Assembly (NCBI RefSeq): GCF_000524195.1
Contig: NW_020170393.1
Span: 721,282-785,281, forward strand
Reading direction: 5' to 3'
Source of the DNA: Echinococcus granulosus
Taxonomy: Eukaryota > Platyhelminthes > Cestoda > Cyclophyllidea > Taeniidae
DNA length: 64,000 nt
Below the pieces are notes generated by a model that saw only the letters and a program-made list of their open reading frames with translations, made no database searches and was not told where the DNA came from. The position numbers and the translations under genes are program-made. Positions 1-12,082 of the stretch are shown one piece after another (position 1 is the stretch's first letter; each line of letters starts with the position of its first letter).

Positions 1-961
1 CAGGTTTGGTCGAGCCTTTTTTACATTTCACCTTTGCTATTAGCCTACTTGGTGATTGTGTACGGGTTAGGAGTAGGTTTAACCCTTCACTCTGAGTATA
101 GGTAATGGTTAAACAAAAACGCTGATTCTATTCCTTAATCGTTAATTCACTCACTGGAGTGTAATTATGCCACCTATTTTTAATGTCTTCACGTGTTTTT
201 TTTTAAATTGAACTCGTGGCAAATTTGGCTGTGATAACGTTGAATTTGAGGTATTAGAAACGAGGTGGAAACGTCCTTCGAGCTGCTGACCGTGAAGGGT
301 CAGTTTTTAAATATGCCAAAAATATCCATGATTAATCCCAGCTAGAAAGTCGAAGAGGATTGATTGTTAACAAAGGATAAAACTGCCTAAAGCAAGAGCT
401 CAAGGATCAACTTAGTTGTTTACTGATACATTGCAACTTCACACCGATTGTCCAAATTTTGAGAGAGATAATGGCATCATACTGCATACATGCTGTTACA
501 GCAGTCTATTCCCAGCTCATTTTGAATCCTATTGGCAATCTTAAGTACTGGCAGATGTATGTATAATTGAAAGATGTTGTCTTTTACCTAGTTGTATCAA
601 ATTTGTGTCGAGTTTTATTTGAAACTGCGTCGTGATCTCCAGGTTAAAGCAGTTATTCCCTTGTACGCTTTAAAACTATCAAAGTTTATCTTTTAAATCC
701 TTAGTATTTCTCGTGTTTTCGTAGTTATTTATGCTATGGCTATTTTTTGGTGTTGATTTTAAGCAAACAAATTATCCCAAAAACTTTCACAAACACATTT
801 ACCTCGGAAACGGCAGCAGTACTCTTGGCTTCGGCACTACTCTTACGAACTTCTAGGTCTGAAAAGGTAATGCCATGCTCCGGGTACTGTCCTGACTAAA
901 CCAAGCTTTACATTAAAGCAGCTATTCACCCTTTTCTTTTTGATCGTATTTCACTGTTTAG
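1..961. other. Non-coding stretch, probably an intron of the TP53BP1-like gene
   Basis: AT-rich sequence with no open reading frame that resembles a protein. It directly precedes a splice acceptor at 959-961 (a TAG preceded by a T-rich tract) that opens the first recognisable coding exon. I therefore read it as intron. Any upstream exons, such as Tudor-domain exons, would lie before the window. Confidence 0.5.
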
Positions 962-3168
962 ATATGGGTTGTCGGTCGTCGAGCAGTCGCTCGGGCTTCA
1001 CGCGCCTCAATGCGTTTCAGCAGCACCTCACGTAGCTCTTCTCGTTCCAGAAGAGCTCCTCGGACGAGGCCCTCTGGAAAGCGACGAAAATTTTCCTCTC
1101 CTCTGGACAACACAATCACTCCATCACTACCGACACTCACCGTAGAGACATCGATTGAGCAGCAGGAAACGCCACCTCCGGTCGTTCCTGTATTACCTCC
1201 ACTCTTGAGTGAATCCGCTATATCGCTTAAAGGTTGGGTTATTAATTGAAACGAAGATAATGTTCGCACAGCCTCTCTATTGCATCAACCCAAGCAGCTC
1301 CACTAGTTTTTTTCATACTCCTTTCAGACCAGTCCATGCGCACCGCGGAGTCGGAGGAGCTCAGACGAATGTGCCAGCGACATCGCATTCCCCTGCCTCA
1401 CCCCGACCTCTTTTCTCAGTGGTGTGTTGTCCGCACAAAAGGCGTTAACTCAACTGATTTAAAGGGCATTCGAATCGCCTCCAGTAGCCCTCATGCCAGG
1501 AAGCAGTGTAGGTCCTTTGCCTTCATATCTTTATTTCATGTGGATACTCCATCTTTACAATTAACTGTTGATGCTAATAAACGCCCATCTTAAACAGTTT
1601 AGACTAAGCACTTAAAGTTTGTCCAAATAACATCTACATCTGGGGGTAATCTTTCGTTAAAGAATGGATGTTTCGTTATGACTGCCATTACTTTTATCAA
1701 ATCTCTATTGCAGTTTCGGTTTGTGAAAATGCCAGCTTTCTGCGATTGCTGATCACGGCTGGCGGTGGCCAAAATATGGAACTGCTCGACGCCGACTGCG
1801 TTTCCCCCACCGGTCGGCTGGTGACGCCGGAGGAAGAGGCCGTTGTGTCCAAGGCAAAGCGCCCGCACATTGTTCTGATCGCGTCCTCAGCTAAGCGCAC
1901 CGTCAAGTTCCTGCAAGGGTTGGCCACTCTGGGTCGTGTGCCTCTGGTGCACCCCGTCTGGCTCCTTGATGCTTGCTTTCTTGCCGGTGGCAGGGAGCCA
2001 CTCGTTGCTGACTCTGAGGTCGTCTCCAAAATAGTCACTCTTGCTACCGAACCTGCCGACATACCCTTTGAGCTGCTCCGACGGTCGGCGCGCACGCTCT
2101 ACGAGCTCCCCAGGGGTGTGGACAGAATCACCAACCAAACGGTTTTACCGTAAGTGGCCTTACAGTTACTTATATCCCGATTGAGAATCATTTAATTCTA
2201 GGCCTAGAAGTATTCTTTAATTCAGTCTTCCATGGCACCCATATGACTGTTATAAATTCGTCAATCAAACGATGTGACAATCAGCAGGCTCACGACCAAT
2301 CACTTTTCGGGTGAATATCCAGTTGCTGGAAAAAACGAACTAATTCCCTGTCCAAAAGTGTCTCAGTAAATCGTCCGTCGCTATATCTCCGCTTTGCAGG
2401 ATGGGATCCCTGCAAAGGCCGCAAAGCACTTTTTAGAACAGCAATGAGGTGTATATCGAGAGTCCCTAAGGTCAGTAGCTCACGTGGCATGAGCAAAGCC
2501 AATCTCGGTGAATAACGCGAGACCCTGACGAGGCCAGCGCAGACTAAAACAAATGTAGTAAAGTAAAGCAAAGCTGTTTGCTCCTTTCAGGCACAACGTT
2601 CCAGCATGGTTCATCGAACCGCTGGATGTATTTGGACCAAAAACATTGTTAGCGCTGGGAGGCTACACCTCATCGAGGATAATCGCGATAGTGACAGATG
2701 ACTTCCCCGGCTTCGGCAAGGGGTGGTTTTCCATCCTACGACACGCAATGTACACTGAGAGCGGAGTGCCTGCGACTGACGGGATGCCGAAGATAATTAC
2801 CTCCGCAGAAAGTGTCGATCAACTCAACAGGCTGAAGACGATGGAGGATGCACCCACTTGCAAATCAAATATCGTCTTGGTCGACCAGGAAAGGGTGAGA
2901 TCATTGCCTTATTTTTTGTGTTGTTTACAGGAAAAAGTACCATAGCGCCCGACGCGATCATCTGCGAACCGCCCTTTTCTGTTGTACGAGGTTGGGAGAG
3001 CGTGCTGTCCGCTCAAGTTGAAATGTACTTTCCTTGTAGATTCCAGAAGATACAGTTCCGCAAATAGAATCCATGGGGTTCACAGTTATAAACAAGGAGT
3101 TTCTGATTCAGTCCCTCATTCACGGAAAGATGCTCGATCTGAAGTACGGGACCACGTGGAAGGAGTGA
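962..3168 (+). CDS. TP53BP1-like protein, C-terminal part with tandem BRCT domains (5' end outside window)
   Basis: Five exons join in phase: 962-1232, 1328-1507, 1714-2149, 2591-2894 and 3040-3168 (TGA), giving about 439 residues. The first exon encodes a Ser/Arg/Lys-rich linker. Exons 2-3 make BRCT1, with the segments HIVLIASSAKRTVKFLQGLA and VPLVHPVWLLDACFLAG, which follow the order and spacing of the 53BP1 BRCT1 core. Exons 4-5 make BRCT2, with GKGWFSILRHAMY, SNIVLVDQER and FTVINKEFLIQSLIHGKML. In 53BP1 the tandem BRCT binds p53 and phosphorylated H2A.X during double-strand-break signalling in the nucleus. Known 53BP1 ends shortly after BRCT2, and so does this protein. Upstream Tudor and oligomerisation parts are not in the window. 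The donor of exon 2 (GTAGGT at 1508) is the least certain join. Another tandem-BRCT protein is possible, but the BRCT2 layout favours 53BP1. Confidence 0.75.
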
Positions 3169-3506
3169 GCTGTGCACAGTCTTTTCATCCCTCAACCTCT
3201 TACATTTTATATATTAATATTTATATGAATAACACAAATGTTATAAACCGTAACCTATCCCATCACAACACACACACTTTTCACTTCCTTCTCGGATCTG
3301 CACTCTTACTGACCAGACTTTTACATGGTAGGGGCTGAAAATATCAAAAATAGATGTATACCTCCGTTCAAATGAGCTTGTAAATCGAACATATCTGGGT
3401 GAGATACACCATAATGAGCGACAGTAATTATCTATTATGATGAGAACAGGTGGCAAAGTCGATCACAAAGGTTCTCCTCTCGCCCCCAAACGGTGGTGCG
3501 ATGGGA
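3169..3506. other. Short convergent intergenic region
   Basis: The sequence lies between the stop of the TP53BP1-like gene (+) and the stop of the YIPF-like gene (-). It should hold both 3' untranslated regions. I see AT-rich DNA and no convincing gene. Confidence 0.5.
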
Positions 3507-5649
3507 CTAGGCGACTTTCGGGTTATCCTTTTCTACCTTCTTGTTTGGGTTATCTTCCACAGGTTTGATTGGAGTTTCCTTTGGCTGTGTGTCTTTCTGA
3601 TTGCCTGCACCTCCACCCTGGACGGATTCTTGGGGTCCCAATTTATTGGGAACGCCTGCATCAGCGGGTTGTACAGCCGGAGCCGGTTTGGGTTGGGGTT
3701 CAAGGGGTGGTTGATGGAAAAAGACAACCTGAAATACGCCGCCAAATAGGATGTGTGAGGGTACCTGACGATTAAACCACTAGCTCAAGGGCGGTGATCT
3801 ACCAAGACATTGCAAGTCCACGTCTAGAGAATTAACTATCCCCCACGCAGCTTATGAGGGGAGTGCTATCCCAAACCGTCGCGGGGAGGGGGTTACCCAT
3901 CCCACGAGGCAGGATGAAGGCATCAGTACGCGGTGCTTGATTGCTTTCGCAGCAGCACTTAAGAGGCGCCTCGAAGGTCTAGCACAATCAACTTAAAAGC
4001 ATGATGAAACTATGGGTTTTTGTTTGGAGCATATTGCTCATAGGTGTTGAATTGCTGCCTCACATTCAAATCACACTACACTTTAGCCAAACGCCAATTT
4101 CATCGTGACAGCCGCTTATTGCCACCATGAATGTGGTATTTTGGCTAGGTATTGCTAAGAAGGGGGTAATGCACTTACGGAGAGGGATACGGTCATTGCA
4201 ATGTGAGCAACTATAATCAGTACAAGGAGTCCAATAGCGAGCTACAAAACGGACGATGAGTTAACCTTAGCAAGAGGATATTGCTGCATAAAGTATAGTG
4301 GCTATTTATGTAGGAGGAGTTCTGGGTGTGAATGACTCCACAATGCGTAGAAGTGCAGAACTTGTGCCGTAAGTAGAGGCATGAAAAGTAGTCGTTTGAA
4401 TGCATAAATATTGCAATTCCATACCTGTTTCGTTTTCTGCTTAAAGATAGGCCAGGTAGCTGAACCAAGGACACACAGTGAAACGAGGCTGGCTACTCCA
4501 ATCAAAATCCACTGTATAAGTGAAACGGGAACACACAGAAGCATCTGCAAGAGGTGCATGATCATTAACGCCAATTCTAAATTTTGAACAATTGAAGCAG
4601 ACTAGAGAGGCTCAGCAGAACTACTAGCGGGTGGAGATAGGATAAAAGCGATACAAACATTGGATAACACATTGATGTAAAAACTAGCAATAGAACAATG
4701 ATAATCAAAATAGCAAAATGAACAAGTGTAACCAGACGCACGAAGGCAGAGTTATAAGCTAAGTTGAAACGGGACAATGCTCACAGCAACAGGGATGAAA
4801 GATACCATTGAGTAGCCATAGATCGCAAGCAGCTCGCTGAATAACGAACCAAAAGTGAACTCGGGTCCCTTGTCAATGCCTTGCGCATCAGAAAAAGCTT
4901 TCCGTCTTCTAAACCATACCAGAGACGTCACAACAATCGGCATGAGACACCAATAAACGAAGAGGACTGCGGCTGATATAGTCACTAAAAGGAAAAAACA
5001 GCGATAAGAAATTAGGGAATTGATTAACCGCCTAAGACCAAGCAAAATGAACGAAACGAGCGGCAATACACCAAGAAGGCACTTAAAAACCACCTCCAGT
5101 TATAACTTTCGCTTTCTAAGGCACGGACAAAGAAAATTCGGCAGTTAAGATGTTTGTATCAGGTGGGCTGACTCACCCCGACCAAAATTAAACGTAGAGA
5201 GAACAGATGCATTTTTCGATATGATGTATTCGTATATGCTCCCAGAAAAGGCGATTGAAAAAACTAGGGTTATTATAATCCAAAAAGGACCGTAAAGATC
5301 TGGTGCTGGTCGTAGGGAGGCAGAGAGTGAGAATCTTTTTGAGAAGGGAATAAGTCCACTTATGACACGCTGAACAACCTGGAATAGGTATAAGACGGAT
5401 AAAATAACAATAACTTTGAGACCAAACAACTAAGTCGCGCCATTCCAATACCTGGTACGTATCCACATCGAAGTAGGATTTGTAATAATCAAGCGAGAAC
5501 AAAAAGGCGTTTCCAGGTACATTCTCCTTGACCTATAAGGTCTAAATGGGACAATAAAATACCTGGGAGACACCTTCAACGCTATCCAAAGGATGGAACT
5601 CCTCAAACTGAGGCTCCAAAGGAACTGGAACATAGCCACCAACCGGCAT
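3507..5649 (-). CDS. YIPF1/YIPF2-like Yip1-domain Golgi membrane protein, complete
   Basis: Seven minus-strand exons join with matching phases: 5649-5563, 5532-5452, 5378-5177, 4984-4785, 4544-4425, 4241-4179 and 3728-3507, giving about 324 residues (human YIPF1 is about 306). The start is the ATG at 5649, giving MPVGGYVPVPLEPQFEEF, where QFEEF resembles the YIPF1 N-terminus. Diagnostic segments are SYFDVDTYQ across an exon end, [21 protein letters not shown] (human: [22 protein letters not shown]), and FSELLAIYGYSMVSFIPVA. Further hydrophobic segments follow, giving the five-helix Yip1 pattern. The cytosol-facing N-terminus is followed by membrane helices and a Pro/Lys/Glu-rich tail of about 65 residues after VVFFHQPP. 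YIPF proteins act in ER-Golgi trafficking with Rab GTPases. The tail is longer than in vertebrate proteins. The last intron (3729-4178) carries a GC-rich block at about 3780-3990 that I could not identify. Confidence 0.9.
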
Positions 5650-7345
5650 AACAAGTCTGTAACGGTCAGGGTCTTTGCATTGACCGCCTACCTCCTGATG
5701 CACTTAACTCAATGCTGGCTTGTACAGAGCGGATTAGACCTCTCAACGACTTAAACAGAATGCATTCATTTTATTAAAGTATTCAATAATAACCATAAAT
5801 GTCAAGTTTTTAATTAATAACAACAAATTTAATGATGAGTTCAACTTACCGAATCGGCATACCATTTGATGACATCTAGTGCGAAAATAAAGTAAACGCC
5901 CTTTTAAACCCATTGCAAAATAGTTTCTTTAACTAAACTTATATTTAACGAAAAGTTTGCGCTTTGCACACCAAAAAACTGAGGACCAAAAATATGCGCC
6001 ATGCCGCACCAATAGCATAATCTATATGTAATTTTCAAAATCATTTAAAAAAGCAGTGCATTCATATTACGTTTTCCTTAACTCTTAAGTTTGAAAGCCC
6101 TTTCTAAGATTCCGTCACCGTAACCCCGCCATTTGCCCTGGCCTCCGGTCCATACCAGTTGCCCCAATGCCTTCCGTATTTCGACAATGCACTTTTTGCC
6201 TGGATATTTTGCCTTTTCTTTGCCTAGAGCCAGGTTTTGAGAGCTGATTGTGTCTGCTAAATTGCACTCTTAAGATGACAAGTGGTTGGATTAAATAAAC
6301 CCCGTTGTGAAGCTGCTATCATCGACTAACATTAATTTATTTTCACCACTTTTATCCTCTCCCTTGTTTAATGCCCTTGGTTAAAAGAAATGTTGATCAG
6401 AAAAAGATGTGTTGCACAGTGTTAGCTTTATTTCGAAAAATGTTAAGACTCGTGGAGGAAGCAAAGCTTCTCCCTTAGGAGGATGACAGCATGCATTGTG
6501 CCGAGAAGATGTATAGCATTTTAAGCCTGCCTTAAAGTTGCAAAAATGGAATAAATTGCAAAAGAGAGGAGCAGAAAAGCCTACTGGCATGGCTCTGAGA
6601 TCAGGCATTTACAAATTACAATCTGCGGGGACAGTGCCTGCATGGTCCGATATACAGTTAAACGAAAAGGTGATGAAATCTCATAGTTTTATTTTCAAAA
6701 GCACATGTGGACAGCAGTGCATTGCGTTACTGCTGAAATTTGACATTTAAAAATCGATAAGCCAAAGTATTGGCTATATTATGTAGTTTACTCGTTTTAT
6801 GGCACAGCTTTAGGCTTGCCATAAGCCGCATTTGCATTCGCGAATTTATTTTGATCTATCTACGTTTAGTCAGCTATCTTTAGATTCCCTTACATTAGTC
6901 TATTCTTAATTCCGTTTCCATGCCTGCATTCCGCAAATTATAATATTGATGCAATTTACAGCATTTATAGCATGACTTGCCACCAAAAATTCCATTAAAA
7001 CTTGCCAGAATGCCACTAAGCATGCGTCACAAATCCATTGTCTATTTATGGGATTAAAATGGGAATTAGAATTTTTGTAACCTACGAGAATGACAAGCAA
7101 AAAAAAATATGAAGTCATGCGTTGGGTCCATTTGGATGGCTAAATCAGATTGAGTAACTTCTGCACATGGGAAAATTACTACGATTTTCGGTTTAGAATA
7201 TCCGATTAGAATTTTTAAATGAAATCACTACGGTGATTGGCAGAGTAAACTGGCGAATCACAGTGTTGGTTTTCCGATTGTAGCCCCGCTTTTGTTGACA
7301 GGCTTCATCTCTGCTTGGTAAATATTTGCGCTCACCGGTTTCTGA
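5650..7345. other. Divergent intergenic region between the YIPF-like and CD2AP-like genes
   Basis: The two flanking genes start here and point away from each other, so promoters for both probably lie in this 1.7 kb. A possible extra minus-strand exon ends at 5850 with a good donor (GTAAGTT on the minus strand), possibly a 5' untranslated exon of the YIPF-like gene. No convincing coding region was found; the short open frames are in AT-rich DNA and resemble nothing known to me. Confidence 0.4.
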
Positions 7346-10300
7346 ATGGAAGTCCAGGTTGAGTACGACTACACAGCAGAAGAGAGAGATGAACTTACTC
7401 TTAAACAGGGGGACATTGTTACAAATGTTTCTCAGTTTGAAGAAGGATGGTACATCGGAACATTCAACGGAAGAGAGGGCGTTTTTCCTGATAATTTTGT
7501 TCGAGTAATTTATGGTAGATGCTTAGTTACAAATATTTCATGTAGATAATTAAACCTGCGCCAGCTCCAGGCAGCCAAGTACGTTTACTCGTTTTTTTGT
7601 ATCATGTTTTTCACCTTATACTTCTTGCCTAATTGAGAGTTTTCTTATTCTCTGTTGTTATAAACTGATTTCACATGCTCCTCTTAGTTCGCTGTGGGAT
7701 TTCTTTGGTGCAATTGCTCTTGTTGGAGTTGTTTATTCTCATTTTCAATGGAGGGTTTTTGTGAAAATCGATCCAGAGGCTGATGTCTATTCGCTATTGT
7801 AGAAAGCCTATCCGTCAAGGTTTGTCAAGCTTATGGGGTCCCCTATACTAAACATTTTGGAACAGCATTTTAGTATTCATGTATTTTGCCAAAGTGGATT
7901 TTGTGGGTTCATTGCTTTGATCTGTATTGTTGCTAAATCGTTTGGTTCAGAACGTGAAACTGCACATATGATTGATTAATGTATTTTTGCTTACTTATTG
8001 GTGATTTAGCGTCGTGATAAGATATTCATCTCTGAAGTCTGCAGTAAAGGACAGACATGACTTTCAGTGAACGGTCCACTACCGTAGTACCTTCAAGCTC
8101 TCCTCCTATGAAACTTGTAGGCGGTGGGACAGAAAGAGTGAGCTCGTTAATGCTTTGTCGTAACCCAACTGTTTTTCGGACTTAATCGTATGGGCTAAAG
8201 TGTATTACAGTTTTTGGGGCAATGTTAACGTCGGCATACCTTGATTTTGATTCTGAAGGTTTGGAAATGTGGCTCCCTTCTTTTTTCTCATTCTGAGCAA
8301 TGAGTTATGTTTTGGCAGGCGTCAGTTGTCCGAATAAATCTGTCGTTGGACTGAGGGTGATGCCTTTGTTAATTTTTTTGTGATTAATAATAAGACATCT
8401 GAAATTAAATTCAAAGCTTTCTCAGGGATTTTTTTCTTCTTTTAGCCCCAAGAAAGTCACAAAACTCAAGGTAAGCATATTGTTACAAAATCGTATCGAC
8501 CAATTGATATTTGCGTTTCAGGATGGTATTTTATCAAATTATCTGTCTTGTTAGGGGACTTTGTCTTCAAACTCAGTGTAAGCTTTGTACATGTGCGTGC
8601 GAATGCAAAGTATGGCTATATTTTCTTTTTCGGGATTGTTTTTTGTGTCTAGCTTTGTTTTCATTTTCACAATTTACAAGCCTTTTTAGTCCATTTGCAT
8701 CGAGGGCAGGCTGTGCTAGATAAACGAGCACGTGCATAGTTCGCTTTTTACTCTACTTTTTGCATCCAGTTAGTGGTTAATATGTGTATATTTGCATGAC
8801 TACCTGTGTGTAATGATTGCAGCATGTCTACCAGTTATGCTTGCCGTTGGATGTCGACTTTTTGTGTGCGTCTCGTTGGCTAGGGTTTTGTACATGTTAT
8901 CTGCGCTATTAATAAGGGAAATTTACAAAATTGCCCGTCCACAAGTTCTTGTCAACTGCATTTAGCACCGTGTTTTTATGCTTCGTATATTTTATCTTAG
9001 AATGCCTTAAATCCCATAAGCTTTTCCGGGATCACAGTTTCTTCGAATTGTGCTTGAATCATTAAATAGCCTCGGCTTGGATTTGATTAAGCCAATTATT
9101 TGCTTGTCGAGCTTACACGGTAATGTTCTAAGGTGAAATTTGGGGCTTGCAATGCTTTTCAATTTCCTGAATAAGGGGTCCGTGCATTGGATAGCAAATT
9201 GGCTTCAAAAAGTCGGATCCATGATCTTTTAATTCTCATTTAGTGCCTCTAGGAGTGTCCTCTCCTTTGCCAATGTCGACCAGTATAAGCAACAAGGCCT
9301 CAGACTACGTGAAAGTGGCTTATCGTTACAACCCTGAGCAGTCGGATGAGCTACAGTTGGAGGTGAAGGATTTCATTCGGGTGCTGAGTCGAGATTTACC
9401 GGAGGATGGCTGGTGGCGTGGGGTCAATCTTCGTACCAACAAAACAGGTGTATTTCCCGACAACTTTGTCAGAACGGCTGATGCCAATGATCTGGATTTT
9501 AAGCGTGCCCTCGCGGACTACAAGGTGCATTAGGGCGCCATTTAATTTCTTATACTTGATCCCCTCCACCCTTCTATTGTATTAATTTTAGCTAAAAGTG
9601 ATTGAGTTATGAGGCTGAATTAATGATAAACTTAAATAGCCTATTCAGGGACATTGAATGCCTGTTGTGTCTCCAAACTTTAATGCGCTTTTGCTCGCAA
9701 TACTTTGTGAGTGGCTTATTGTGGCACATCGGTATTATTTCTAACTTTTTTGGTTTGGGTAGTCGAAAATGGGTTCTTCGACGCAGAGGACACAAAACAG
9801 TGGCTCCTTTTCGGCCAGGACGGTTCAAAACGACACCACCATCAGTCCAACCGGAAGTAAACGCTACGATTCCAGTGCAGGCAAAAATGGCAAGTCTTTT
9901 TGACACAAATGTCACTTTTTAGAATGTGTACTCTCAGCCCTTAAAACACAAGTTAGCAGTGAAAAAATCATTTACCTGGTTTAGTTCTTTTTTTCAGTGG
10001 GTTTTTTTAAACTCCGGTGGTTAATGCCGCGCAAATGTAGTTCCTGTTCTCTAAGCACTAGACTAATTTGGTTTAGATGAAATCCACAATCACACCTTTG
10101 GACTGTGAACTTGCGCTTCGCGCACTTCTGTAAGTATTGCAGAAGTGCAAGCAGTTTGAGAGGAAAGCAAATACTAGAGCGTTGAATTTGTGCTTGCGTG
10201 CATTGCATGATTTTAGCCTTCTTCGAGAGCATCGCCATCCTCCGACCTTACATTATCTTGGGTGTAATCATGCGCTTTTTATTGCGTACTTCACCTTGGA

Positions 10301-12082
10301 GTAGCTTGGTTTTGCGCATATTAACTATCAGCTACATTACTTCTTTGTCACGAACCTGAATTTTGTACGGTTTGAAGTGATTTGGTATTGCTCCCAGATC
10401 TAAGAAAACGTTGTGATTTATCGGACGGTAGTCCAGGAGACAATGATCGACTTGCCAGCAAACGTCTGCAGAACAGGATGGCAGCGAACACTAATTCAAC
10501 TTCGGTGAGTAGCCCCCATCCCTGATCCCATCATTTGACTAACGTGCCGTCCTTAGCCTTTAGAATACTACTTGCTTACGTAAAAGATGGCTGAGATGTT
10601 TCCACGAAACTGTACTTTTAGATGCCACGAACTGACGGAAGGACTGCAGTCAAGTCGGAGACATCTCGTTCTGGCAGAACTGAGTCAACCGCCCAAAAAA
10701 CGAACGGCGCGACTTTTTCACTCAATCGCAAGAGCTCCATTTCTAAACCGGAGTATGAAACCACTTCTACCAAAGCCAGTGCTAATAAGTATCGTTGTGA
10801 GTTGACCTGTCATTTAATTTCCCACATTTATCATATCTTTCAGTCGTTACTTGTGGCAGTCAAATGATATTCACTCGAGGCAATCTACTTTTTAAAAGAT
10901 CGCATAAGATTGTCAGTTCGAAAATAAAGCAACGAAGTAATAAAAGGACTCGTTAGGATCTTTTAAAAGTAGGGATTTTAGACCGAAAATCTTATAAGGT
11001 GATATGTAACATACTTCCTGTCAGGACAGATAAGCCTGATTAAGACTCGTCCCCCTCTTCTTTTTTTGCTTGAATTGCGTAAATGCTTTTAGGCTCAAGC
11101 TTGACACGATTGGATCCCAGTCGACCAGCCGAGGGAACGCCGCGAAACATGGGTGATTTGCAGGGCCTGGTTCAGGAGCAGCAGGATCGTCTTGCTGCAT
11201 TTTCTGAGCAGTTGGAGAATTTTACGCACACCATTGATTCCATGCGGCGGGAGCAGCGGGAACATGCCGAGGACGTCGCTGGCCAACTGTCCGAACTCAA
11301 CAAAAAACTTGCAGCAGTCAAGGTTTGTCTATCTCTTACTCTTACCTTGTTGCAGGCAACCTCTATAGACGACTTTGGCAGCTTATCTTTGAGAAATCAA
11401 AGATGCATGGTGCAGCGGTGCAGGCGGCTACCTTGAGTCTGGTATCTGACACACTTGGGTGCAAGTCATTAGCATCTTTAAGCTCGGATTGTTGTGTAGA
11501 AAGCAAACGTTGTTGGTCAGTTAATTTATGTGGGTGATGGAGGCGATGTTTGCATTTTAAGTGGCTGCTGTGCCTTGTAGCCCTTTCTTATGTGTAAAAG
11601 TAAAAAGTACTGTATCATTTAACAAAGGAACAAACTGGGAAAGAATGCAAAGGGTTGAAGATTATTCGTCTACCGAATGCTGTAGCTGTAAAAATGTGTT
11701 TAAATAGACTAAATTGTCTCTGATGCGGCAATTGTTTTAGGTCTGTCTTCATCCCTTGTAGAACACCCAAGTGAACGATCGAGCCGGTGTGGCTAAAAGT
11801 TTAAAGCTCATAACCGATCATCTTCGTTCATTGACGGAGGAATTGGACGAGGTGAAAAAGTTACAATCAAATGACGCAGTAGAGTTGAATCGCATCAGGA
11901 AGGTGGTTCTCGACATGGACAGCCGGACGATGCTCTCGGGTGCTGGCATGAACGGAGCTGGTGAAGAGTACAATGGACAATTTCCTGATCTCACTGATAT
12001 CATCAACGGACACAACTCCTCCGATCCCTATCCTGTGTTGAGATCACACGTCTCCTCAAAGCCTCCAACGGGTCCCAGATAG
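7346..12082 (+). CDS. CD2AP/CIN85 (SH3KBP1)-like endocytic adaptor with two SH3 domains, complete
   Basis: Eight exons join in phase: 7346-7504, 7546-7578, 8446-8470, 9244-9524, 9763-9889, 10398-10504, 10622-10796, 11093-11322, plus the terminal exon 11762-12082 (TAG). The product is about 485 residues. SH3-1 (residues 2-53) starts at the initiator Met, as in CIN85, and has YDYTAEERDELTL and GREGVFPDNFV. SH3-2 (about 94-150) has YRYNPEQSDELQL, the GWWRG tryptophans and TGVFPDNFV. A Ser/Thr-rich linker follows. LTRLDPSRPAEGTP at about 305-318 loosely resembles the capping-protein-interaction motif of this family. The C-terminal part is a long coiled coil (about 317-430), as used for oligomerisation in CD2AP/CIN85. 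The family links receptor endocytosis to actin at the plasma membrane. Vertebrate members have three SH3 domains; only two are seen here. Intron 5 appears to use a GC donor (GCAAGT at 9890). Confidence 0.88.

Noticed and set aside
1209..1448. Alternative frame over exon 2 of the TP53BP1-like gene
   Set aside because: The frame beginning SMRTAESEELRR joins in phase with both neighbouring exons; this one does not.
3450..3749. 99-codon plus-strand open frame rich in hydrophobic residues
   Set aside because: It is the shadow of the last YIPF-like exon on the minus strand (3507-3728), which joins in phase with the six upstream exons.
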